13,138 bases of DNA from DASXMX01 sp036794395 (GTDB lineage Bacteria > Planctomycetota > Phycisphaerae > Tepidisphaerales > Tepidisphaeraceae). The position numbers were made by a program, and so were the translations under genes. The notes beneath the pieces are model-generated. The model did no database searches and was not told the DNA's origin. It saw nothing but the letters and a program-made list of their open reading frames with translations. Shown here piece after piece: positions 6,618 through 12,278 of the stretch. The stretch spans positions 1 through 13,138 of the forward strand of contig DAIRGS010000200.1 of NCBI GenBank assembly GCA_036794395.1, in the 5' to 3' direction. Within the stretch, counting starts at the first letter, position 1, and every line of letters starts with the position of its first letter.

Positions 6618-6947
6618 ATGCCACATGCGACGTTGAAAATGGGCGGAAAAACATTTGTCCTGGTCCCCGAGCGCGAATACCGCGGCATGATTGCCGCACG
6701 AGCGCCCATGCCCGATTTCCCGACGGCCAATGCCGAAGGGAATTTTCCCGCCGTCCAAACCGGCCGGGTGTCGGTGGCCCGCGAGATCATCCGTAGGCGT
6801 AACGCGGTCGGGCTGTCACAAAAATCGCTCGCCGCCGCCGCCGGGATTCGCGTCGAAACGCTGAATCGAATCGAAAAGGCCAGGGTCACCGCAGATACCG
6901 CGACCATCGCCAAGATCGACCGCGCGCTAAAGCGCGCCGAACGATAA
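6618..6947 (+). CDS. XRE-family helix-turn-helix antitoxin
   Basis: A 109-residue protein preceded by GGAGG at a good distance from ATG 6618. The N-terminal 45 residues (H-A-T-L-K-M-G-G-K-T-F-V-L-V-P-E-R-E-Y) form a short strand-rich segment that could grip the toxin. Residues about 54-107 form an XRE HTH: I-I-R-R-R-N-A-V-G-L-S-Q-K-S-L-A, A-A-G-I-R-V-E-T-L-N-R-I-E-K (recognition helix with the usual R-I-E), then A-T-I-A-K-I-D-R-A-L. It lies 39 bases after the RelE-like toxin gene and very likely neutralises it and represses the shared promoter. Both genes look intact, which contrasts with the decayed modules around them. Confidence 0.87.
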   Translation: MPHATLKMGGKTFVLVPEREYRGMIAARAPMPDFPTANAEGNFPAVQTGRVSVAREIIRRRNAVGLSQKSLAAAAGIRVETLNRIEKARVTADTATIAKIDRALKRAER

Positions 6948-7005
6948 CCGTTCCCATGCACCGGCTGGACGTGACACAATTCCGGCGCTATTCTCCCGGT
7001 GGAAT

Positions 7006-7413
7006 ATGCCCGCAATTATTGAAACATATCCGGGTTTCGAAGAGCAGGTGCAGGATCTTGTGCAGCAGCACCGGAAGTCTAATAAACAGCGCCTGCGGCT
7101 TGCAGTCTATTTTGCTCCGCCGCGCCGGGCAAAACGCGATGTTTTTCTCTTCGAGGCGATCGATGGATTCGGTGGCGGTGCGGTTGATGCTGACAGGAAG
7201 CTTTTCGAATTCGGATATGGCTCGACCCCCGCTTTCCCACTCGCCCCAGGAACCAGCCTGCGGGTGGTTTTGACCAATCCAACTGAGCTCGCCGCGGCGG
7301 TGAAAGCTGACTGGAAAGGGATCGATGAGCTGCGCATGGCGCGCAAGGCGGGCAGCGCGATTGTGATTTACGCCGACGCGAAGGGAAAGAGACTCTGGGA
7401 AATGATTAAATGA
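7006..7413 (+). CDS. uncharacterised 135-aa protein paired with a HEPN gene
   Basis: A 135-residue soluble protein from ATG 7006, preceded by a GGTGGA purine stretch. I do not recognise the family. Visible: an amphipathic N-terminal helix (F-E-E-Q-V-Q-D-L-V-Q-Q-H), a strand L-R-L-A-V-Y-F-A-P-P-R-R, a strand D-V-F-L-F-E-A-I-D-G-F, a further segment P-G-T-S-L-R-V-V-L-T-N-P-T-E-L-A-A-A-V, and a final K-A-G-S-A-I-V-I-Y-A-D. This points to an alpha/beta or beta-sandwich fold. There is no nucleotidyltransferase G-S-x-A-x-G-x-x-x-S-D motif, so it is not the usual MNT partner of HEPN proteins. Its stop overlaps the start of the HEPN gene (ATGA, 7410-7413), so the two are translationally coupled. A weak promoter (TGGACG, 17 bases, TATTCT) ends at 6994. 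Confidence 0.75.
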   Translation: MPAIIETYPGFEEQVQDLVQQHRKSNKQRLRLAVYFAPPRRAKRDVFLFEAIDGFGGGAVDADRKLFEFGYGSTPAFPLAPGTSLRVVLTNPTELAAAVKADWKGIDELRMARKAGSAIVIYADAKGKRLWEMIK

Positions 7414-7938
7414 CCCTCCCGCAGGCGTGGATGCAGCAGGCGGAGTCTGAATTTCCGAACCGCACAGCGTATTGACAACGGTCTCGACGCCCGGACCAGG
7501 TGCCAGGCCATTTCAAAGTATCAACAGTGCGTCGAGAAGGCCGTCAAGGCCGTACTCGACAAATTGCATGCCGTAGGATTGATCCGTAATGGCTCGGATC
7601 GTAATCACAAAGTCGCCCGTTACGCGGCCGTCCTCGGCGGGTTTCCGGCCGCAAAAGATAGTCGCGATCTCCTGAACCAGCTTCGGCGGGTGTTTACCGA
7701 GCCGGTCGTCGAACAGATGAATCTGCTCGATTCACTGGTGCCTGAATATCCGGTTCGCGGAGCGACGGCGAGGCGTAACCACGAGTATCCATTCCAGAAC
7801 ACACCCGGCGATTGGAGGGCGCCGTCAGACGAGGACGCCTTCACCGCCGGCGAGATGAAGCGAGTGCGAAATTGCGCGGGTGTCTTGGTCCGTCGCCTCC
7901 GGCGAATCCTCGACGCCCTTGAGCTGGTTCATCCATAA
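7410..7938 (+). pseudogene. HEPN-domain protein, one-base frameshift near codon 15
   Basis: ATG 7410 opens a frame reading M-T-L-P-Q-A-W-M-Q-Q-A-E-S-E-F, a typical HEPN start, which soon meets a stop. Skipping one base at about 7455 (in the run TTTCC) joins it to the frame that continues R-T-A-Q-R-I-D-N-G and runs 160 codons to TAA 7936-7938, total about 175 residues. Downstream features are HEPN-like: A-I-S-K-Y-Q-Q-C-V-E-K-A-V-K-A-V-L (the Q-x-x-E-K-A-x-K helix), R-N-G-S-D-R-N-H (an R-x6-H candidate for the HEPN RNase motif), and E-Y-P-F-Q followed by A-P-S-D-E-D-A-F-T-A-G-E and a last helix. HEPN proteins are RNases or scaffold subunits in toxin-antitoxin and defence systems. The shift could be real decay, a sequencing error, or programmed. 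The region after it (7939-8115) shows nothing. Confidence 0.65.
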
Positions 7939-8115
7939 CGTACGACGCGGGAGCAATGCCGACGTCTCGGGCGTGGGAATGTCGCGGTTGTCCCGTTTTG
8001 CGCGGCCTGCTTCAAGCGGCGCTACGGGGAAGACGGTCCAGCGGCTGCATGTGGCGTTCGTGGGTAGTGGGTCAGTTTGAAATATCCTGATTTTCCTGCG
8101 GCACGGGTTTTGTGT

Positions 8116-8331
8116 TTAGATCTCCGCTCCGCACTCGGGGCATATACCGCTTGTGTTGCCGGTGAGGTTGTACTTGCAACGCCCGCAATACCGCGAATCG
8201 TTCTTAAGCGGATGGGACTTACACCAGTTGGAAATGGCGATGATGACGGGAAGGCCCACGATGAACATAAACCAGAGCATCGCGCCGAACGCGAGCCCTA
8301 GTTTATCAAACCATGAGCGGTGAAAATCCAC
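8116..8331 (-). CDS. small membrane protein with C-terminal zinc ribbon
   Basis: A 71-residue protein from a GTG at 8331. One predicted membrane helix lies at residues about 11-35 (L-G-L-A-F-G-A-M-L-W-F-M-F-I-V-G-L-P-V-I), then a short linker and a complete four-cysteine ribbon C-G-R-C-K-Y-N-L-T-G-N-T-S-G-I-C-P-E-C-G at the extreme C-terminus. This is the same tail as in the 163-aa protein at 2563-3054, on a different and shorter membrane part. Function unknown; zinc binding is inferred from the C-x-x-C pair. It is divergent from the small conserved gene at 8413 with 81 bases between. The start is uncertain since no good ribosome site is visible. Confidence 0.7.
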   Translation of the reverse strand: MDFHRSWFDKLGLAFGAMLWFMFIVGLPVIIAISNWCKSHPLKNDSRYCGRCKYNLTGNTSGICPECGAEI

Positions 8332-8400
8332 TCGAACATTCTACCCGATCAGCCCCACCAGTTCCTCAAGTTCCCGCTCATGCTTGACCGTTCAAGGTGG

Positions 8401-8406
8401 TATAAT
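8401..8406 (+). promoter_or_regulatory. consensus -10 box, implying a leaderless transcript
   Basis: A perfect TATAAT only 6 bases before ATG 8413. The expected start of transcription falls at the ATG itself. No -35 box at normal spacing was found; TTGACC at 8384-8389 is only 11 bases away. Confidence 0.4.
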
Positions 8407-8412
8407 CCGCCC

Positions 8413-8601
8413 ATGCCAAAACCCAAGCGACCCCGTGACGTAAACCAGCTCGCCAAGATGATCGTGGACATCTCCACCGGCAACGCCCCGCCCGAACTGG
8501 AATCCAACAAGAACCCGGCGGCGGTCGCGCTGGGGAAAGGTGAAAAAGGTGACATCCAGAATTTCTACTCATATGCGATAATCGATGGATGTCACCTTTG
8601 A
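8413..8601 (+). pseudogene. conserved small protein gene, 3' end replaced by a hairpin element
   Basis: The first 42 codons (M-P-K-P-K-R-P-R-D-V-N-Q-L-A-K-M-I-V-D-I, then S-T-G, and N-P-A-A-V-A-L-G-K) match, from memory, a widespread small basic protein of about 70 residues whose second half is normally rich in G-G-x-K-G-G-K-A-R-A and a helix of the type L-[ST]-P-E-x-R. Here that half is absent: from codon 42 the frame runs into an inverted-repeat element and ends after 20 unrelated codons at 8599-8601. The outer arm of the element begins at 8536, exactly at codon 42. No remnant of the lost 3' half was found downstream. The family's function is unknown to me. A truncated product of 62 residues is still possible. 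Confidence 0.6.
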
Positions 8602-8614
8602 TCCTCTCACCTTT
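8536..8614. repeat. REP-like inverted-repeat element with doubled arms
   Basis: Perfect 14-base inverted arms AAAGGTGACATCCA (8545-8558) and TGGATGTCACCTTT (8586-8599) around a 27-base loop. An additional outer pair, AAAGGTGA (8536-8543) and TCACCTTT (8607-8614), repeats the tips. On the right side the 15-base unit TCACCTTTGATCCTC occurs twice in tandem. The structure resembles REP/BIME elements moved by REP-associated Y1 transposases. No transposase gene is in the window. It ends the reading frame of the gene at 8413. Confidence 0.6.
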
Positions 8615-8723
8615 GATCCTCCCGTTTGGGTTTAACTGTTTCTGGCAGAACAAATTAAACCACACCGAGGCCCGCCGCGCGTGGGTGTGGCTGGACAATC
8701 CGGGCTGGCGGCCTCGCGGCAGG

Positions 8724-9173
8724 CTACTTTTTAGAATGAGGGCGATGAGCCGAACTCGGATGCCTGCTCGTCCTCTTTTCGCCATCGATCTTTACGCCTT
8801 TATGACGTGCTTCTATCTGCAACTTGAGGATTGCGTTTGCCGTTGTTGGGCCGGGTCGCATTTTCCCACATTCCCACCGACTGACCGTTATCTTCGACAC
8901 TCCCAGTTTCTGGCCGAATTCACGTTGAGTGAGTCCCATTCCTTCACGAAGGCTGACCATGAAGCCAGGCGTGAGCTTTTCCTGATTCGTAAAAACTGCA
9001 CGCAGCCGATCCACCGCTCGCACAGCCGGTGGAAGCAGAAGCGGCTTCCCGGATCGATCCGGCTTTAGCCATGCGGCCCGCAAGGCGATGGCAAGCATGC
9101 CACCGTCTCCGAACGGCACGACGTAAGGTAGGTCCATGCCGGGCTGCCAGGATGTCAAGGTTGCAGTCGCCAT
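8724..9173 (-). CDS. XRE-family antitoxin (MqsA/HigA-like HTH)
   Basis: A 149-residue protein. Residues 1-68 have no clear family but include a strand-rich start (Y-V-V-P-F-G-D-G-G-M-L-A-I-A-L-R). Residues about 72-118 form an XRE-type HTH: M-V-S-L-R-E-G-M-G-L-T-Q-R-E-F-G-Q-K-L-G, then V-S-K-I-T-V-S-R-W-E-C-G, the T-V-S-R-W-E recognition helix typical of MqsA/HigA-like antitoxins. The last 20 residues are basic and look disordered. ATG 9173 follows the stop of the toxin gene by one base, so the two are translationally coupled. It should bind the toxin and repress the operon. Confidence 0.85.
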   Translation of the reverse strand: MATATLTSWQPGMDLPYVVPFGDGGMLAIALRAAWLKPDRSGKPLLLPPAVRAVDRLRAVFTNQEKLTPGFMVSLREGMGLTQREFGQKLGVSKITVSRWECGKMRPGPTTANAILKLQIEARHKGVKIDGEKRTSRHPSSAHRPHSKK

Positions 9174-9174
9174 G

Positions 9175-9501
9175 TCAATCCTCCCAATAGAGGGTGATGA
9201 ACTCCGTCTCAGTCTCGTCTGTTTCCACAGCGCAAACTATTTCAATCTCGTCGCCGGTCGTTGCCTCACCGCTTATTATCCATTTAGGCCGGTTGTAGTC
9301 GTCCATTCCTTGCGAGCGAACTTCGCTTGGATCGTCAATCACTGCCTCCACGTCTGGCCAGAACAGTGATCGTTGCGCCATTCGTGATGAGAAGTGAACC
9401 GTCAGGGCGTAGCGATCCGATGCAAGACACTCACGAATCACGGAAAGGGTTCGGCGAGCCTCTGCTGTCACATCGCTGAGTATACGCTTCTGTAGGCGCA
9501 T
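9175..9501 (-). CDS. DUF4258-like putative toxin
   Basis: A 108-residue protein from ATG 9501; a TTG at 9507 would add two residues. Residues about 31-105 carry the DUF4258 pattern: V-H-F-S-S-R-M-A-Q-R-S-L-F-W-P-D-V-E-A-V, then D-D-P-S-E-V-R-S-Q-G, W-I-I-S-G-E-A, E-I-E-I-V-C-A-V-E and a final strand F-I-T-L-Y-W. DUF4258 belongs to the BrnT/RelE-like RNase fold in family classifications. The H-F-x-x-R-M segment carries the usual conserved His and Arg. It is the first gene of a two-gene operon with the XRE antitoxin, one base apart. Toxin activity is inferred from family and pairing. No strong Shine-Dalgarno is seen. Confidence 0.8.
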   Translation of the reverse strand: MRLQKRILSDVTAEARRTLSVIRECLASDRYALTVHFSSRMAQRSLFWPDVEAVIDDPSEVRSQGMDDYNRPKWIISGEATTGDEIEIVCAVETDETETEFITLYWED

Positions 9502-9601
9502 CGGCAAGCGCCCACTTGAACTTTTAGGTTCTTCGGGTTTAGTCTTATCCAGATCACCCGGCGCTTTTGAGTTGCCTCAGTTTCGGCTTCCATACGAGGG
9601 T

Positions 9602-10696
9602 CTACCGCGACGCCCCAACCAGCCGCTCAATTTCTTCAAACGTCGTCTTCGCCGCCTGGCGCCAGTTGTACTTGTCGATGACAAGCTGCCGCCCGGCGGC
9701 GCCCTGGCGTTTGACCCGTTCCCGGTCTTTGGCCAAACCGCGCAGGGTGTTGGCCAAAACTTCCGGGTCGTTACTCGGGACCAATAGGTCGAGCTGGTTG
9801 AGTTGCTCGAAGATTTCCCGCGCCTGGGGTTGTTCGGTGCTGACGACGGCCAATCCGCTGGCCATGTAATCGAATACTTTCAACGGTGAACTGAAGTCCG
9901 CGGGGCCGGGATGGTAGACGTTGAGGCCCACGTCCATCGCGGCCAGCCAGTGGGGGAGCTTGGCGTACTGTTCCGAGCCATAGTAGTTCAGGTTCGGCGG
10001 GGCATCGGCCATGCGCTGCATGCCGGGGCCGATGACGTGGAAGACGATTCGCTCACCCTCGCCCGCTCGATGAATCGACCACGCGGCGTCGCGGAGCAGA
10101 TCAAAGTTGTGCCAGCCAAGGGCGGCGGTGCCGATCCAGACGACGTTGAGCCGGTCGCCGCGCTTTTGGACGCGCTTCACGGGTTCGACATCGGGGCGGA
10201 AGAGCTCTGGATCGGAGCCGTTGGGGACGACGATCGCGTTTTGGATGCCGAGCTTTTCTTTCACGTATTGCTGAATGGCCTGCGAAACGCAGACCGCCAG
10301 GTTCACGCCGGCGCCCAGGCGTTTGAGATTCGCGACGCACTCGGCGATCACATGCTCCGGCACGTTCTGCACGCGGCCATACTCCGGCACAGTATTGAAT
10401 TCCCATACAACCAATGGGCTGCCGATCAATTTGCGGTAGGGGGGAAGGATGATCTTGTTGCCGATCGGCGGCTTCCACTCCACTCGATAGTAAATCACAT
10501 CCGCGGAGCGGAAAAGTTTGAGCCGTGCGAGCTTACCGGTGGGGACGGGCTTGGTGAGCGGATGGGGATCGACGCCGTGCCAGAGGTGGATCTCGTGGCC
10601 GAGGGCGGAGGCGTTCTGGATGAACTGGCGCATGTGCGCTTGGCCGCCTTCGGCGCTGTGGTGTTCGTATTTGGCGTTGGCGTAAACTATGCGCAT
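9602..10696 (-). CDS. GT4-family glycosyltransferase
   Basis: A 364-residue GT-B fold enzyme. N-terminal acceptor domain: M-R-I-V-Y-A-N-A-K-Y start, then G-G-Q-A-H-M-R near residues 17-23. Linker motif V-V-P-N-G-S-D-P-E-L-F (156-166), typical of GT4. C-terminal donor domain: L-N-V-V-W-I-G-T (183-190), H-V-I-G-P-G (220-225), and S-P-L-K-V-F-D-Y-M-A-S-G-L-A-V-V (270-285), where an Asp stands at the position usually held by the second Glu of the E-x7-E motif. It likely transfers a hexose from a nucleotide or lipid donor onto a growing surface glycan. On the same strand and downstream of the export ATPase, separated by 291 bases of repeats, it may have its own promoter. No Shine-Dalgarno is visible before ATG 10696. 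Donor and acceptor cannot be read from the sequence. Confidence 0.9.
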   Translation of the reverse strand: MRIVYANAKYEHHSAEGGQAHMRQFIQNASALGHEIHLWHGVDPHPLTKPVPTGKLARLKLFRSADVIYYRVEWKPPIGNKIILPPYRKLIGSPLVVWEFNTVPEYGRVQNVPEHVIAECVANLKRLGAGVNLAVCVSQAIQQYVKEKLGIQNAIVVPNGSDPELFRPDVEPVKRVQKRGDRLNVVWIGTAALGWHNFDLLRDAAWSIHRAGEGERIVFHVIGPGMQRMADAPPNLNYYGSEQYAKLPHWLAAMDVGLNVYHPGPADFSSPLKVFDYMASGLAVVSTEQPQAREIFEQLNQLDLLVPSNDPEVLANTLRGLAKDRERVKRQGAAGRQLVIDKYNWRQAAKTTFEEIERLVGASR

Positions 10697-10702
10697 GCGC
10701 TT

Positions 10703-10964
10703 AAATTCGAATGACGAAATTCGAAATTCGAATCAAATCCGAAATTCGAAATTCGAATGACGAAACGGAGTGGGGCACCGTTTGGAAAGCTGAGTGAATT
10801 GACGGCGGGCGTTTCCCGGGGACAGGTCCTTCGCTTTGCTCAGGATGACAGGGTAGGGGGTCGGATGAGGTTTTCCGTTTCTTCATTCGGTCATTTGAAA
10901 TTCGGATTTGATTCGCCTGGCCTGAGCTTGTCGAAGGGTCATTCGTCATTCGAATTTCGTCATT
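10703..10964. repeat. composite intergenic repeat: inverted arms with nested dispersed elements
   Basis: Between the GT4 and ATPase genes. Left arm bases 10710-10725 pair perfectly (16 bp) with 10949-10964, and 10729-10743 pair perfectly (15 bp) with 10901-10915. The left arm has only 3 bases between its two segments, while the right has 33, including CTGGCCTGAGCTTGTCGAAG (10917 onward), a sequence I recognise as a dispersed element whose spurious translation reads P-S-T-S-S-G-Q-A. The centre contains another such element, GGTCCTTCGCTTTGCTCAGG and following (about 10825-10850), spurious translation H-P-E-Q-S-E-G-P. The arms themselves are built of short AATTCGAA and AATGACGAA units. No gene is supported here. 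Confidence 0.7.
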
Positions 10965-10987
10965 AAACAATCATCAAATCACATCGA

Positions 10988-12244
10988 TCAGGCCACCCTC
11001 GACACATCCCACGTCCCATCTTCCAGGTACGTACAAGCGCCTTTCCACCACCCGCCTTCACGTTCTTTGCCGTACATGACGACTTCGAAGGGGCACACGC
11101 CTTCGATGACGTCGAACTGGCGGCCGCCGGCGTATTCCTTCAGGTTGACCATGAAGTTGTAGTTGCCCATGTATAGGCGAAGGTTTGGGATGTCGCAGAC
11201 AAGCCGGTAGGTGCCCGGCTTGCGGCACATTTCGTATTGCGAATCCTGCGCCCAGAAGTACATGAAAGGCTCGCCCACCCGATTGCAGGCGTGTAACGCA
11301 ACCCGCGCGCCTTCGATCGGGTGCGGCGTGTTGACCTCGATCATGATCTGCATCGGCTTGCCGTTCGATTGCACGTTGTGCGGCTCGCTGGTGCAAAGCT
11401 CGACGCGCGTGATCTTGGGCGATTCCGTCGAAGCCGGCGCGGTGTAGATCATGTCCGGCGAAGAGCCGCCGTCGTGAATATATTCGTTGATGATGTCGGC
11501 GGTCGGGCCGACAGAAACCACCCGGCCCTTTTTCATCAGTACGCAACGCTGCGTGAGCGTGGAAACGGCCTGCATATTGTGGCTGACGAACAGCACCGTG
11601 CGGCCCTGCCCCGATGCCACTTCCTGCATCTTGCCCAGGCATCGCTTTTGAAAGCGGGCATCGCCCACGGCCAGCACTTCGTCCACAATCAGGATCTCAG
11701 GCTCGAGATGCGCCGCGACCGCGAATGCCAGGCGCACGTACATGCCCGACGAGTATCGCTTCACCGGCGTATCAAGGAATTCTTCGATTTCCGAGAAGGC
11801 GACAATCTGATCGAACTTCTTGCGGATCTCAATCCGGCTCATTCCAAGGATTGAGCCGTTCAGGAAGATATTCTCGCGCCCCGTCAGCTCCGGATGAAAG
11901 CCCGTGCCCACTTCCAGCAACGAGGCGACGCGCCCGCGCAGAACCGCCCGGCCCTCGGTCGGCTCGGTGATCCGGCTCAGGAGTTTAAGCAGCGTGCTCT
12001 TGCCCGCGCCGTTGCGGCCGATCAGGCCAAACACTTCGCCGCGTTTGACTTCGAAGCTCACATCGCGGAGGGCCCAGAAGGCATCTTCCGAATCCTTTGA
12101 CGGCCCCGCATGCTCGCGCAGGCGCTTGAACGGCGCCTTGACCGCGTGCGCGATGGCGTCGCGAAACGTCTGATTGTGGTCGATCTGGCGACCGAGGTAG
12201 TACGCCTTGCCGACCTTTTCGATACTGATGATTGGCTTGCTCAT
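10988..12244 (-). CDS. polysaccharide ABC exporter ATP-binding protein (Wzt-like) with C-terminal domain
   Basis: A 418-residue protein. The ATPase domain covers residues about 5-255: Walker A G-R-N-G-A-G-K-S-T (76-84), the S-L-L-E-V-G-T-G-F-H-P-E-L-T-G-R-E-N segment (108-125) diagnostic of Wzt/TagH-type exporters, signature Y-S-S-G-M (164-168), Walker B I-L-I-V-D-E (184-189), and the H-loop His 222. Residues about 275-410 form an extra C-terminal domain of the Wzt_C type, which in O-antigen exporters recognises the cap of the finished glycan; its ligand here is unknown. Together with the permease upstream it should drive export of an undecaprenyl-linked polysaccharide across the inner membrane. 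ATG 12244 overlaps the stop of an upstream six-codon frame and is the third unit of a 17-bp tandem repeat. Confidence 0.93.
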   Translation of the reverse strand: MSKPIISIEKVGKAYYLGRQIDHNQTFRDAIAHAVKAPFKRLREHAGPSKDSEDAFWALRDVSFEVKRGEVFGLIGRNGAGKSTLLKLLSRITEPTEGRAVLRGRVASLLEVGTGFHPELTGRENIFLNGSILGMSRIEIRKKFDQIVAFSEIEEFLDTPVKRYSSGMYVRLAFAVAAHLEPEILIVDEVLAVGDARFQKRCLGKMQEVASGQGRTVLFVSHNMQAVSTLTQRCVLMKKGRVVSVGPTADIINEYIHDGGSSPDMIYTAPASTESPKITRVELCTSEPHNVQSNGKPMQIMIEVNTPHPIEGARVALHACNRVGEPFMYFWAQDSQYEMCRKPGTYRLVCDIPNLRLYMGNYNFMVNLKEYAGGRQFDVIEGVCPFEVVMYGKEREGGWWKGACTYLEDGTWDVSRVA

Positions 12245-12278
12245 GTAATTGGCGCGCTCATGGAATTCGCTTGCTCAT
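12228..12278 (-). repeat. threefold 17-bp tandem repeat carrying three ATGA start sites
   Basis: Read on the minus strand, three consecutive 17-base units begin at 12278, 12261 and 12244: ATGAGCAAGCGAATTCC, ATGAGCGCGCCAATTAC, ATGAGCAAGCCAATCAT. Units 1 and 2 each begin a six-codon frame (M-S-K-R-I-P and M-S-A-P-I-T) whose TGA overlaps the ATG of the next unit. The first ATG overlaps the stop of the permease, and the third ATG opens the ATPase gene. Confidence 0.8.

Noticed and set aside
7564..7938. HEPN frame taken as an intact gene from TTG 7564
   Set aside because: HEPN-like residues extend upstream in the same frame to about 7456 and a proper start lies in the other frame at 7410, so a frameshift explains it better.
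8640..8723. Possible dispersed repeat (AACCACACCGAGGC) before the XRE antitoxin end
   Set aside because: It resembles a common short intergenic element only over a few bases; too weak to annotate.
9911..10714. Plus-strand frame of 267 codons opposite the GT4 gene
   Set aside because: It mirrors the minus-strand enzyme, whose GT4 motifs are clear.
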